Origin: JAPLDP01 sp964628285
GTDB lineage: Bacteria; Bacteroidota; Bacteroidia; Bacteroidales; JAGONC01
Length of the DNA: 64,000 nt
Assembly: GCA_964628285.1 (NCBI GenBank)
Contig: CAZVNP010000003.1
Span: forward strand, 1-64,000
Direction: 5' to 3'
In this document: positions 15,898-24,669 of the stretch, piece after piece
How the letters are laid out: every line of letters starts with the position of its first letter
Numbering within the stretch: position 1 is the stretch's first letter
Notes under the pieces: generated by a model
Databases searched by the model: none
Seen by the model: only the letters and a program-made list of their open reading frames with translations
Told to the model about the DNA's origin: nothing
Translations under genes and position numbers: made by a program

Positions 15898-17763
15898 ATG
15901 GAAAATGATGCCCCTATGATGACATCTGCTGACAAAATTTTTATGACTGACATGTTCCGCCTGCCGGGAATGTTACTGATCGTGTTCTTTTTCACCTTTA
16001 CCTCATGTCACAGACCGTCGGGTGAATGGCAGCCCGCTTCCTGTCCGTTGCCGACGCGATGGACACCCCTTGTCGATCCCGGCAATCCCTGGCCGGAGTA
16101 CCCCCGCCCCCAAATGGTCAGGGCAGACTGGATCAATCTTAACGGCTTGTGGGATTATACCATATTGAAAAAAGACGATGAGACACCGGTTAAATTTGCA
16201 GGTAAGATTCTGGTCCCTTTTCCACTGGAATCCTCTCTTTCGGGTGTCGGGGAGAAAAGCGGTCCGGACCGTCGCCTCTGGTACCGGCGTGAGTTCACTC
16301 TTCCTCCCGAATGGACAGGTAAAAGGATACTGCTTCATTTTGAAGCCGTCGACTGGGAAACCAGCGTGTGGGTTAACGCCACAGAGGTGGGACGGCACCT
16401 GGGAGGCTATGATCCCTTTTATTTCGATATCACCGATGCCCTCACCACCAACACCCAGCAAACCCTCACGGTAGCCGTATGGGATCCCACCAACGATGGC
16501 TGGCAGCCCCGCGGCAAGCAGGTTACCAACCCGGGAGGAGGCATATTCTATACCTCCACGACCGGCATATGGCAAACGGTATGGATGGAACCTGTCGAAG
16601 AGACCTATATCGAAGATATCAGACTGGTTCCCGATATCGATAGTCGTCAACTGCAGATCACAACTCTCTCCTGCTGCCCTCAGCCGGATGACTCCCTGGC
16701 GATCAATATCTTCTTCAAAGATGACCTGGTCAGCCACGTCAATGCCATACCAAATGAACCGGTCCTCATCCTTGTTGATTCTTGCCATTTATGGTCACCG
16801 GAATCACCTGTTCTGTACGACCTTGACATTTCATTATTCCGCCGGGGTGAATTACTGGATGAAGTGACTTCCTATGCGGGCATGAGAAAAATTTCACTGG
16901 GTAAAGATGAAAAAGGAATAACCCGTATCATGTTGAACAATGCTTTCGTATTTCAAAACGGCCCCCTCGATCAGGGCTTCTGGCCCGACGGCATCTATAC
17001 ACCGCCCACCGACGAAGCCATGCGCTATGATATTGAAACAATTAGGAAGATGGGATTCAATGCATTACGGAAACATGTCAAAGTGGAACCGCGTCGTTTT
17101 TATTATTGGTGCGATCATCTCGGTGTTTTGGTGTACCAGGATATGCCCAGTGGATTTAAAGATGTCCCGGATCAAAAAGAAGATACTATACAAAGCGATG
17201 AAACAAAAATGCAATTTAAGGAAGAACTTCAACGGATGATAGAAAGCCATTACAACCATCCCTGTATCGTGATGTGGGTCCCTTTCAATGAAGGTTGGGG
17301 ACAGTTCAATACGGATGAGATTGTAAGGATGATCAAAAACCTTGACCCAAGCCGCCTTGTCGATGATGCCAGTGGCTGGACCGACCAGTACGTAGGTGAT
17401 GTCATCGACATCCATCATTATCCCGAGCCAGAATCACCAAGGCCTGAAAAATACAGGGCCGCCGTCCTCGGTGAATTCGGCGGTCTGGGGTACCGGGTCA
17501 AGGACCATACCTGGCAAGAAGATAACTGGGGCTATAAAACAGTTGCTTCAACAGATTCACTTCTAACCATCTACCGTGAATATTACGGTCTGATTGCCGG
17601 TTATAAGATTGACCCGGGTCTAAGTGCAAGCATCTACACACAGCTTACCGATGTGGAAACAGAATGTAACGGGTTAATGACCTATGACAGGAACATCATA
17701 AAAATGGACCTGAGAGCATTGTCTGATGTCAACAGGTCCATTCTGATAACAGCCCAACCTTAA
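15898..17763 (+). CDS. glycoside hydrolase family 2 lipoprotein (beta-galactosidase/glucuronidase-like)
   Basis: A 621-residue exo-glycosidase. Signal: FRLPGMLLIVFFFTFTSC with lipobox Cys37, so the mature enzyme is lipid-anchored. The true start is probably one of the inner ATGs (15943 or 15952), which gives a normal-length signal peptide. The GH2 sandwich domain (about 75-235), the Ig-like domain (about 235-335) and the TIM barrel (about 340-615) are in order. Catalytic residues are visible as Glu465 (acid/base, WVPFNEGWGQ) and Glu526 (nucleophile, LGEFGG). Members act on terminal beta-galactosides, glucuronides or mannosides; the substrate is undetermined. There is no SusC/SusD pair or regulator next to it, so it is not in a classic polysaccharide utilization locus within this window. 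Confidence 0.85.
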   Translation: MENDAPMMTSADKIFMTDMFRLPGMLLIVFFFTFTSCHRPSGEWQPASCPLPTRWTPLVDPGNPWPEYPRPQMVRADWINLNGLWDYTILKKDDETPVKFAGKILVPFPLESSLSGVGEKSGPDRRLWYRREFTLPPEWTGKRILLHFEAVDWETSVWVNATEVGRHLGGYDPFYFDITDALTTNTQQTLTVAVWDPTNDGWQPRGKQVTNPGGGIFYTSTTGIWQTVWMEPVEETYIEDIRLVPDIDSRQLQITTLSCCPQPDDSLAINIFFKDDLVSHVNAIPNEPVLILVDSCHLWSPESPVLYDLDISLFRRGELLDEVTSYAGMRKISLGKDEKGITRIMLNNAFVFQNGPLDQGFWPDGIYTPPTDEAMRYDIETIRKMGFNALRKHVKVEPRRFYYWCDHLGVLVYQDMPSGFKDVPDQKEDTIQSDETKMQFKEELQRMIESHYNHPCIVMWVPFNEGWGQFNTDEIVRMIKNLDPSRLVDDASGWTDQYVGDVIDIHHYPEPESPRPEKYRAAVLGEFGGLGYRVKDHTWQEDNWGYKTVASTDSLLTIYREYYGLIAGYKIDPGLSASIYTQLTDVETECNGLMTYDRNIIKMDLRALSDVNRSILITAQP

Positions 17764-17786
17764 TCAGCCTGTTTCCTTCTTTTCGC

Positions 17787-20123
17787 TTAACGCCTTCCGC
17801 CGCTGCCATGGGCCATACCCTGGGGTCTGTTAAAATAACCTTCCGGAGGCCTGCTGAAATAACCTTGTGCGGGTCTGTTATTATAACCCTCCGGCGGGTT
17901 GTTGTAAAAGCCCTGGGAGGGACGCTGAAAATAGGGTCGTTGCATCTGCCACGTCTGTGCCTGTTGTGCGCCGCGGCTCCGTGCCTGATATGCCCTGTTC
18001 AGATTGCGTATCTCAGCGGGAGAGGGACGTGGGGCTGCGGGGCTGATCATCTGCCCTTTTTCACCAGGCCGGACACGCGGTTGTTGTGTCACCGTCTTCC
18101 TGCCACCGGCGCCATGTTCCATCGGTGTCACCGTTCTCCATTGCCCGTTCTCCCTCATTTGCCACTGACTGCCCGACCTGCGGTAGATGTTGCCTTGCCT
18201 GTCGGTGTAAATATTGTTCCGGCCTCTGGAAAAAGCCGGATTACGCCCCATCTGTGCCGGACGCGCTTCCGTGTAAGCATTATAGCGTTCTGTCCGCGGT
18301 ATCCCGGTATATAGAACACCCGATCGCCTATTACGATAAACGTTCAGGTTGGAACCATAATAAAACTCATCACGGTGACCGGCATAACCATAATGATAAC
18401 CCCCGTAATACCAATAGTTATATCCACGGTAATAACCGGCAGGGCCCCACCAGGCATAAAAGGGACTGTACCATCCTAACCCGAACCAGTAATAAGGATC
18501 GAAAAGGCTCAGATCAAAGCCATAACACCACCCTATGTAAGGGAACCATGCCATGTCGAAACCAAACGTCCAGGGACGCGGGAAATAATCCAGACCGAAC
18601 CACGGATCATAATAAAAACCTGTTCCGTAAACGACGGTTGGACCATAAATGTATGAACAAAGGTAACTGGGTGTGTAGCCCATGTACACGATATCAGGCG
18701 TATAATCATAAATATACACGTACTTTACGTTGTAAACAGGCACATCAGGAGGTAAATCCAGTACCTCATCGGGTACGGATACGCTCACTGTCCAGGGCCC
18801 TTCGGGGGAATCACCCACAAACCATACAGCCTGGTCGCAAACATAGTACTTGCCGTCAATCAGCAGGACGGCTTTATCCGTGTTAACGGCATACGCCATA
18901 TGGGTACCCTTGATGGGCACAAATTTGGGATCACCGGCATAGGTCACCGTCTCCCTGGCATCCTTTCTGTCAACTTGGGCGGTCTGTGGTATCTGTGCTT
19001 CCAGAACGGCTTCCTTTGCCTGAGGTGTTCCGGCCACATTGGCCAGGACATTGCCCTTGTCAGAATCGGCCGGGATGCGGGTAAAGTCTGCCGGCAATTT
19101 ATCCGATGCCACATATGTCCAGTCATTACCTGTCAGTGATTTGGATTCATACCATCGCCCGGAAAGAAGAATATAATACTCTTGTGAGGTCACATCCATA
19201 AAAATATTTGAAGAGGTATTTTTCACAAAGATCAGGGATGTCCCGTCAATCGGCGTCCATTGGGGCTGGCCGTCGGTCTGTAACAATTCGGCCGGTTTTG
19301 TTTTAATGATGATGGCCGGCGCTGCCGCCGATCCTTTTCTTTTCCTGTGCTCTTCGTTCATGGGTACGGCATTGGCGTGCGTATCTTCTATCACCCGGTC
19401 GGCCAGCCGCACCAGTTCATGCGGCGGATTGGTAATGGGCGTCCAGGTGCCCTGGATGTCACTGGTCGTATACCAATAATCACCGCCTTTAAGATAATAG
19501 TCGTTGGTTTTGTCACTCTGAACAATGAAATAGGGCGTATTAACGACGTATTTGTAATTCATGTCCTCAATATCCTTGAGGACGGGCTCACCGTCAATAC
19601 GTATCAAAACGGCGGGGTATGTGACAAACACCACTTCCGGCGGACCGTTATTGAGTTTGAGGGATTGTGACTTGGCCTCTCCGGTGGCTTCCACGTCGGC
19701 CAGCAGCCGGTCAAGCGAGATAGTCAGACCCCACTTGGGGAATTCTGTTTCAATGATTTTGGAGAGATGCTGAGTTTTAACCTGCGATGTATCAGGAAAA
19801 CGGGTATCGGTGACCTTGAGCGAGACCAGCGAAACCATACGCGTTTCGAGGTCGGTGGCCATCTGGGCTTTCAACCATACCGCCCCATATTCAGGCTCCT
19901 TATTTCCGGGCGTTGTGACCGACACAGCCGCCTGGGCTTCCAGCTGATCGTTACTGAATGACTCATACTGGGGCTGATAAATGACAATAATACCCAGCGA
20001 TGAGTTGATTTCCCGGGGCCATCCGGGATCATCTGCCTCTGTGCTGTCCTGTGACCAAAGGGTTGGTGTTGCCACAAGGAGCAGAAGAGGAAGGATAACG
20101 CTTTTTAAGATCCGTGTTTTCAT
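17787..20123 (-). CDS. large secreted protein with aromatic-rich domain and C-terminal octapeptide repeats
   Basis: A 778-residue protein with a signal peptide (MKTRILKSVILPLLLLVATPTLWSQ). Residues about 170-450 hold repeated units built on PVL-x-I-G-EPV, YVVNTPYFIV-x-YYLKGGDYWY and W-x-PI motifs, recurring three times with W/Y-rich cores (YYLKGGDYWYTT, YYILLSGRWYES, YYVCDQAVWFVG). Residues about 460-600 are extremely rich in Tyr, Trp, Gly and Phe (DPYYWFGLGWYSPFYAWW). The tail is basic, Gln/Arg/Pro-rich and ends in octapeptide repeats. Proteins of this look have been annotated as carbohydrate-binding family V/XII, but I cannot confirm that here. It probably acts at the cell envelope or outside the cell. 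No operon partner is visible. Confidence 0.7.
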   Translation of the reverse strand: MKTRILKSVILPLLLLVATPTLWSQDSTEADDPGWPREINSSLGIIVIYQPQYESFSNDQLEAQAAVSVTTPGNKEPEYGAVWLKAQMATDLETRMVSLVSLKVTDTRFPDTSQVKTQHLSKIIETEFPKWGLTISLDRLLADVEATGEAKSQSLKLNNGPPEVVFVTYPAVLIRIDGEPVLKDIEDMNYKYVVNTPYFIVQSDKTNDYYLKGGDYWYTTSDIQGTWTPITNPPHELVRLADRVIEDTHANAVPMNEEHRKRKGSAAAPAIIIKTKPAELLQTDGQPQWTPIDGTSLIFVKNTSSNIFMDVTSQEYYILLSGRWYESKSLTGNDWTYVASDKLPADFTRIPADSDKGNVLANVAGTPQAKEAVLEAQIPQTAQVDRKDARETVTYAGDPKFVPIKGTHMAYAVNTDKAVLLIDGKYYVCDQAVWFVGDSPEGPWTVSVSVPDEVLDLPPDVPVYNVKYVYIYDYTPDIVYMGYTPSYLCSYIYGPTVVYGTGFYYDPWFGLDYFPRPWTFGFDMAWFPYIGWCYGFDLSLFDPYYWFGLGWYSPFYAWWGPAGYYRGYNYWYYGGYHYGYAGHRDEFYYGSNLNVYRNRRSGVLYTGIPRTERYNAYTEARPAQMGRNPAFSRGRNNIYTDRQGNIYRRSGSQWQMRENGQWRTVTPMEHGAGGRKTVTQQPRVRPGEKGQMISPAAPRPSPAEIRNLNRAYQARSRGAQQAQTWQMQRPYFQRPSQGFYNNPPEGYNNRPAQGYFSRPPEGYFNRPQGMAHGSGGRR
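17829..17924 (-). repeat. coding tandem repeats, 8-residue unit
   Basis: Four 24-bp units near the 3' end of the aromatic-rich protein gene encode RPSQGFYN, NPPEGYNN, RPAQGYFS and RPPEGYFN, followed by a partial fifth (RPQG). The unit consensus is RPxxGYxN. Such in-frame arrays can expand or contract by slippage. Confidence 0.8.
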
Positions 20124-20255
20124 GATGCGATCTGTTTAGGATACATCCAAATAAACAAACCGCCATGAAAATAGTTAGCCTATTTATCTTATGAAGAGCC
20201 CGTATTCCTCTTTTTAACGCTTTTTAACGGACTAATGGTAAACGGAACAGGAAGG

Positions 20256-21218
20256 TCATATCAATCCCTTCCTATGTTTCTCCCCGATGACTTTAAGCAT
20301 ATCGACGGTCATTTTTTCAAGGTCCCACTTAGGATCCCAACCCCATTCTTTGCGGGCTGCCGAGTCATCCATTTTATTCGGCCACGACTCGGCTATGCTT
20401 TGCCTCACAGGATCAACTTTATAATCCATGACGAAACCAGGAATATGCTTCTTTATCTCTTTATAAATAATCTCAGGGTCAAAGCTCATAGAGGTGACAT
20501 TGAAAGCATTACGATGGATGAGCTTTGAACCGTCAGCCTCCATGATCTGCAGAGCTGCGTCAAGGGCATCGGGCATGTACATCATGTCTAAGAAAGTGCC
20601 TGCTTTCAGGAAACAGGTGAAATGTCCGGTCTTGATAGCCGCATAATAAATCTCTACGGCATAATCCGTTGTCCCGCCTCCGGGTAAAGTGACATTGGAT
20701 ATGATGCCCGGATAACGCAAACCCCTGGTATCAACGCCATAGCGTTTAAAATAGTAATCACTTAGCAATTCACCCGTCACTTTTGTCACACCATACATGG
20801 TGCGGGGGCGCTGAATGGTATCCTGAGGGGTATTGTCAAGAGGTGTGGTTGGCCCGAAAGCTCCTATCGAACTCGGAAAGAAAACGGCACAATGATGTTC
20901 ACGGGCTACCTCCAAAACGTTAAAAACACCGTTCACACCCACATGCCACGCATCCTGCGGCCGCTGTTCCGCCACGGCGGATAAGAGGGCGGCCAGATTG
21001 AATATCGTGTCAATCTTATATTTTTTAACCACTTCCACGATACGTTGGGGATCCGTGGCATCCACACGTTCCTGCGGACCTGAATTAGCCAGCTCCTCAC
21101 TGGGTTGTGTTTTGCGAAAACCGGCTACAACGTGACTGCTGCCGTAAACTTCACGCAAACGCATCGTCAGCTCCGATCCTATCTGACCAACCGCACCTAT
21201 GACTAGTATGTTCTTCAT
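20256..21218 (-). CDS. SDR-type L-threonine 3-dehydrogenase
   Basis: A 320-residue NAD-dependent epimerase-fold enzyme. The Rossmann motif GAVGQIGSEL (8-17), FPSSIGAFGP, and the catalytic pair in MYGVTK with the upstream Ser are visible. The sequence pattern (PRTMYGVTKVTGELL, RYPGIIS, GGGTTDYAVEIYY, FLDMMYMPDAL) is that of the short-chain threonine dehydrogenases that oxidise L-threonine to 2-amino-3-ketobutyrate. The divergent neighbour kbl cleaves that product with CoA to glycine and acetyl-CoA, which strongly supports the assignment. It is unrelated to zinc-dependent Tdh. A TATTTTTG box lies at 21266-21273 on the same strand. Confidence 0.88.
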   Translation of the reverse strand: MKNILVIGAVGQIGSELTMRLREVYGSSHVVAGFRKTQPSEELANSGPQERVDATDPQRIVEVVKKYKIDTIFNLAALLSAVAEQRPQDAWHVGVNGVFNVLEVAREHHCAVFFPSSIGAFGPTTPLDNTPQDTIQRPRTMYGVTKVTGELLSDYYFKRYGVDTRGLRYPGIISNVTLPGGGTTDYAVEIYYAAIKTGHFTCFLKAGTFLDMMYMPDALDAALQIMEADGSKLIHRNAFNVTSMSFDPEIIYKEIKKHIPGFVMDYKVDPVRQSIAESWPNKMDDSAARKEWGWDPKWDLEKMTVDMLKVIGEKHRKGLI

Positions 21219-21265
21219 AATGAATCTTTTAAGTTTTTAAAATGGTATCAATTTGAAGCGAGTGA

Positions 21266-21273
21266 CAAAAATA
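21266..21273 (-). promoter_or_regulatory. putative -7 promoter element of the threonine dehydrogenase gene
   Basis: TATTTTTG on the minus strand matches TAnnTTTG and lies 47 bp upstream of the ATG at 21218. It sits back to back with the kbl promoter. Confidence 0.45.
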
Positions 21274-21334
21274 AGAAAATTTAAATCCGTATGATGATAA
21301 TTAGCAAATATTACCTCTCCTATATATTAATCCC

Positions 21335-21342
21335 TATCTTTG
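21335..21342 (+). promoter_or_regulatory. putative -7 promoter element of kbl
   Basis: TATCTTTG matches TAnnTTTG, 50 bp before the kbl ATG at 21393. The upstream -33 element is weak. Confidence 0.5.
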
Positions 21343-21392
21343 CACCCCGTTCATGTCATTCATTTTCATTATTCACCTTAAAAATCATTGCT

Positions 21393-22634
21393 ATGTATGG
21401 AAAAGTAAAAGATTACCTTCGTGGGGAGCTCTCCAAAATTGAAGAAGCGGGTTTGTACAAGCACGAACGCATTATTGAAAGCGAGCAGGGTGCTGAAATC
21501 ATTGTGAAAGGGAAAAAATGCCTGAACTTCTGTGCTAACAATTACCTTGGTCTCTCTTCACATGCCGAAGTGATCAAGGCTGCCCATGAAGAGATCGACC
21601 ACAGGGGCTATGGACTGTCTTCGGTAAGGTTTATCTGCGGTACCCAGGATATCCATAAGGAGCTGGAACGTAAAGTAGCCGAATTCCTGGGCACGGAAGA
21701 CACCATCCTGTTCTCCTCCTGTTTCGATGCCAACGGGGCCGTTTTCGAGCCTCTGCTGGGTCCTGACGATGCCATCATCACCGATGCGCTCAATCATGCT
21801 TCCATCATCGACGGCATCCGGCTGTGCAAAGCCCAACGGTGGATTTATAACCATGGTGACATGCGCGACATGGAGGAGGTGGATCCCACCACCGGCAAAG
21901 CCGGCAAAGGCCTGGAACGGTGCCTGAAAGAAGCTCAAAGCTGCCGTTTCAGGATGATCGCCACCGATGGCGTTTTCAGCATGGACGGCGATATCGCCAA
22001 GCTGGATGAGATCTGCGACCTGGCCGATAAATACGACGCCATGGTCATGATCGACGACAGTCACTCCTCCGGCTTCATGGGTAAAACCGGACGGGGGACA
22101 CATGAATTCCGCGGCGTGATGGGTCGTATCGATATCATTACGACCACCTTCGGCAAAGCACTGGGAGGCGCTTCCGGCGGCTGCATATCAGGACGCAAGG
22201 AGATCATCGAATGGATGCGCAATAAAGGTCGTCCCTACCTCTTTTCCAATACCCTCGCACCCGCTGTCGTCGGCGGTACCATTCGTGTAATGGAGATACT
22301 CTCCTCAACGACGTTCCTGCGTGATAAACTCGAACAAAACACCACCTACTTCAGGAAGAAAATGACCGATGCCGGCTTTGATATAGTCCCCGGCGTGCAT
22401 CCCATCGTGCCCATCATGTTCGGCAAATTTTCCGACAGCGCCAAGCTCGCAGTCAATTTTGCCAACAGGATGCTCGAAGAAGGTATCTACGTCATCGCCT
22501 TCTCATTCCCCGTCGTTCCCAGAGGAAAAGACAGAATTCGCGTTCAGATATCCGCCGGCCACGAAATGCACCACATCGACAAGGCCATTGATGCTTTTGT
22601 AAAAGTAGGTAAGGAACTCGGGGTGATTAAATGA
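21393..22634 (+). CDS. kbl: glycine C-acetyltransferase (2-amino-3-ketobutyrate CoA ligase)
   Basis: A 413-residue PLP-dependent alpha-oxoamine synthase. It cleaves 2-amino-3-ketobutyrate with CoA to glycine and acetyl-CoA. The start at 21393 is preferred: MYGKVKDYLRGELSKIEEAGLYKHERII is the usual N-terminus, while the 34 upstream codons overlap the promoter region. Visible landmarks are CANNYLGLSSH (47-57), YGLSSVRFICGTQ, HASIIDGIRL, MIDDSHSSGFMG, and the PLP lysine K255 in TTFGKALGGASGG. It is divergent from the SDR-type threonine dehydrogenase, with which it forms a two-step threonine degradation pathway; the shared intergenic region would allow co-regulation. Confidence 0.94.
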   Translation: MYGKVKDYLRGELSKIEEAGLYKHERIIESEQGAEIIVKGKKCLNFCANNYLGLSSHAEVIKAAHEEIDHRGYGLSSVRFICGTQDIHKELERKVAEFLGTEDTILFSSCFDANGAVFEPLLGPDDAIITDALNHASIIDGIRLCKAQRWIYNHGDMRDMEEVDPTTGKAGKGLERCLKEAQSCRFRMIATDGVFSMDGDIAKLDEICDLADKYDAMVMIDDSHSSGFMGKTGRGTHEFRGVMGRIDIITTTFGKALGGASGGCISGRKEIIEWMRNKGRPYLFSNTLAPAVVGGTIRVMEILSSTTFLRDKLEQNTTYFRKKMTDAGFDIVPGVHPIVPIMFGKFSDSAKLAVNFANRMLEEGIYVIAFSFPVVPRGKDRIRVQISAGHEMHHIDKAIDAFVKVGKELGVIK

Positions 22635-22674
22635 TATCAGATTAACGATAGTTGATTTTTGATTTATTGGGGAT

Positions 22675-23040
22675 TTATTTGATTTGGAGATTTTTTTGGG
22701 CGGTTTGAAGGGTCTTAACGAAGATTGAGATCAATTCATTATTTTCTTTCTTTGCCTTTTCAACGTCAGCAACTGCTTCACTAAGTTTTGTCTGCTGGAT
22801 GATTTCTAGGGCAATAGAGGTTTCTCTCAATTCCTTGAGGATAATCTTTATTTTGCGGGTGAAATCCTTTTTTGACTCGGCACTTACAGCTTCACCATAG
22901 TTCAATGCAGCTGATGTGGATGAACGGATAATCTGATCAATCAGATTTACTCCTGCTATCGATTTTGACATCAATTTGCATATTCTGTAAATGGAAACCG
23001 CAAAACTTATTAACCGTTCCTCCAATTCCTGCCGTGTCAT
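22675..23040 (-). CDS. S23-type four-helix bundle protein
   Basis: A 121-residue all-helical protein of the four-helix bundle / 23S rRNA-associated (S23, IVP) family. The core signature is the run LIDQIIRSSTSAALNYGEA (about 33-51), followed by KKDFTRKIKIILKELRETSIALEII. Members were first found inside intervening sequences of 23S rRNA genes but also occur as stand-alone genes in Bacteroidetes, as here. The molecular role is unknown; RNA or ribosome binding is only suspected. It faces kbl tail to tail and is divergent from cysS. Confidence 0.85.
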   Translation of the reverse strand: MTRQELEERLISFAVSIYRICKLMSKSIAGVNLIDQIIRSSTSAALNYGEAVSAESKKDFTRKIKIILKELRETSIALEIIQQTKLSEAVADVEKAKKENNELISIFVKTLQTAQKNLQIK

Positions 23041-23147
23041 AATCTTGTTTTTATGTTAATCCAACAATCCCATCAATTGTGACCCTTATTTAAGATTTAT
23101 TTTCATTTCCAATCCTATATCTCCCATTCTCAAATAAATCAAACCTC

Positions 23148-23176
23148 ACATATCGTTAATCTTAAATCGTATATCT
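23148..23176. repeat. dispersed AT-rich intergenic repeat, copy 2
   Basis: The segment acatatcgtt...atcgtatatct resembles the copy at 9411-9437. It ends just before the -7 box of cysS. Confidence 0.4.
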
Positions 23177-23179
23177 TCT

Positions 23180-23187
23180 TATCTTTG
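23180..23187 (+). promoter_or_regulatory. putative -7 promoter element of cysS, next to the start codon
   Basis: TATCTTTG matches TAnnTTTG but ends only 4 bp before the cysS ATG at 23192. If used, it would give a transcript with almost no leader. Confidence 0.45.
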
Positions 23188-23191
23188 CTCC

Positions 23192-24661
23192 ATGGAGCAT
23201 AATCTTATTCTGTACAACACCCGCTCGCGCCGTAAGGAAAAATTTCAGCCTCTGCATCCCCCGCTCGTCGGCATGTATGTTTGCGGGCCAACGGTTTATG
23301 GTGAGGCTCATCTGGGTCATGCCCGGCCGGCCATAACTTTCGACATGGTTTACCGTTACCTGATGCATCTCGGTTACAAAGTACGCTATGTCAGGAACAT
23401 CACCGATGTCGGGCACCTGGAACATGATGCCGATGCGGGTGAGGATAAAATAGCCAAGAGAGCACGTCTGGAACAACTCGAACCGATGGAAGTGGCACAA
23501 TATTATGCCAACAGTTATCACCGCAACATGAGCCAGCTGAATGTCCTGCCGCCCAGCATCGAACCCCTTGCCTCAGGGCATATCCTTGACCAGATTGATA
23601 CCATAAAAAAAATTTTCAAAGCGGGCTACGCTTACGAGGCCAATGGCTCAGTCTATTTTGACGTCAGACATTATAATGAGAAGTATGACTATGGAAAGTT
23701 GTCAGGACGTGTCGTGGACGACCTGATAATGGAGACCCGTGAGCTGGAAGGACAGGAAGAGAAACGCTTCCCTGCCGATTTTGCCCTGTGGAAAAGCGCC
23801 CGCCCCGAGCACATCATGCGGTGGCCCTCACCATGGAGCATCGGCTTCCCGGGATGGCATCTTGAATGTTCCGTGATGGGTGCCAAATACCTCGGCATCC
23901 CCTTCGATATCCACGGCGGTGGCATGGATCTCCTCTTCCCCCACCATGAATCGGAGATAGCACAAACCGTGGCAGCCTATGGTGTTGACCCGGTGAAATA
24001 TTGGATGCACAACAACATGATCACCCTCAATGGCCAGAAAATGGGCAAATCGCTCGGCAATGCCATCAGCCTGGATGACTTCTTCGCAGGCAACCACACG
24101 CTGCTTGACAAGCCATACAGCCCCATGACCATCCGTTTCTTTATGCTGCAAGCTCACTACCGCAGCACACTCGACTTCTCCAACGAAGCCCTGCAAGCCG
24201 CCGAAAAAGGTCTGAAACGTCTCTTTCAGGGTATGGAAATATTGAACCACCTCACCCCGGCTGCCACCTCCACTGCCGGCACCAAAGAGCTGCAACAGAA
24301 ATGTTATGAAGCCATGGATGACGACTTTAACAGCCCTGTAGTCATCGCCACCCTTTTTGAAGCCATAAGAATCATTAACCTGGTAAATGATAAAAAAGAA
24401 TCACTGACAGGTGATGATATCACCTTGCTGAAAAAACTCTTTGCTGACTTTGTGTATGAAATACTCGGACTCAGGGAAGATAAAGCCGGCGATCAGAGCG
24501 AGCTGATTCAACACCTGATGGATGCCTTCATCGCCATCAGACAACAGGCGCGGGATAAAAAAGATTTTGCCATGGCCGACAGGATACGCAGCGAGCTAGC
24601 CCGCCTGGGGATAACCATTAACGATACCAAAGAAGGAGCCGTGTGGAGCATTGAAAAGTGA
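23192..24661 (+). CDS. cysS: cysteinyl-tRNA synthetase
   Basis: A 489-residue class I synthetase that charges tRNA-Cys. CGPTVYGEAHLGHARP (about 31-46) holds the zinc-ligand Cys and the HIGH-like HLGH. FPGWHLECSVMG and FPHHESEIAQ carry further zinc ligands. KMGKSLGNAI is the KMSKS loop. The C-terminal helical DALR-like domain includes DDFNSPVVIATLFEA. The start MEHNLILYNT agrees with known Bacteroidetes CysS N-termini, so the ATG at 23192 is well supported even though it lies 4 bp after a -7 box. It is convergent with tyrS, with only 8 bp between the two stop codons. Confidence 0.96.
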   Translation: MEHNLILYNTRSRRKEKFQPLHPPLVGMYVCGPTVYGEAHLGHARPAITFDMVYRYLMHLGYKVRYVRNITDVGHLEHDADAGEDKIAKRARLEQLEPMEVAQYYANSYHRNMSQLNVLPPSIEPLASGHILDQIDTIKKIFKAGYAYEANGSVYFDVRHYNEKYDYGKLSGRVVDDLIMETRELEGQEEKRFPADFALWKSARPEHIMRWPSPWSIGFPGWHLECSVMGAKYLGIPFDIHGGGMDLLFPHHESEIAQTVAAYGVDPVKYWMHNNMITLNGQKMGKSLGNAISLDDFFAGNHTLLDKPYSPMTIRFFMLQAHYRSTLDFSNEALQAAEKGLKRLFQGMEILNHLTPAATSTAGTKELQQKCYEAMDDDFNSPVVIATLFEAIRIINLVNDKKESLTGDDITLLKKLFADFVYEILGLREDKAGDQSELIQHLMDAFIAIRQQARDKKDFAMADRIRSELARLGITINDTKEGAVWSIEK

Positions 24662-24669
24662 TCAGCCCC

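Noticed and set aside
18086..18886. A 266-codon plus-strand open frame antisense to the aromatic-rich protein
   Set aside because: Composition is His/Arg/Asn-skewed as a product of the opposite-strand Tyr/Trp/Gly codons; not a gene.
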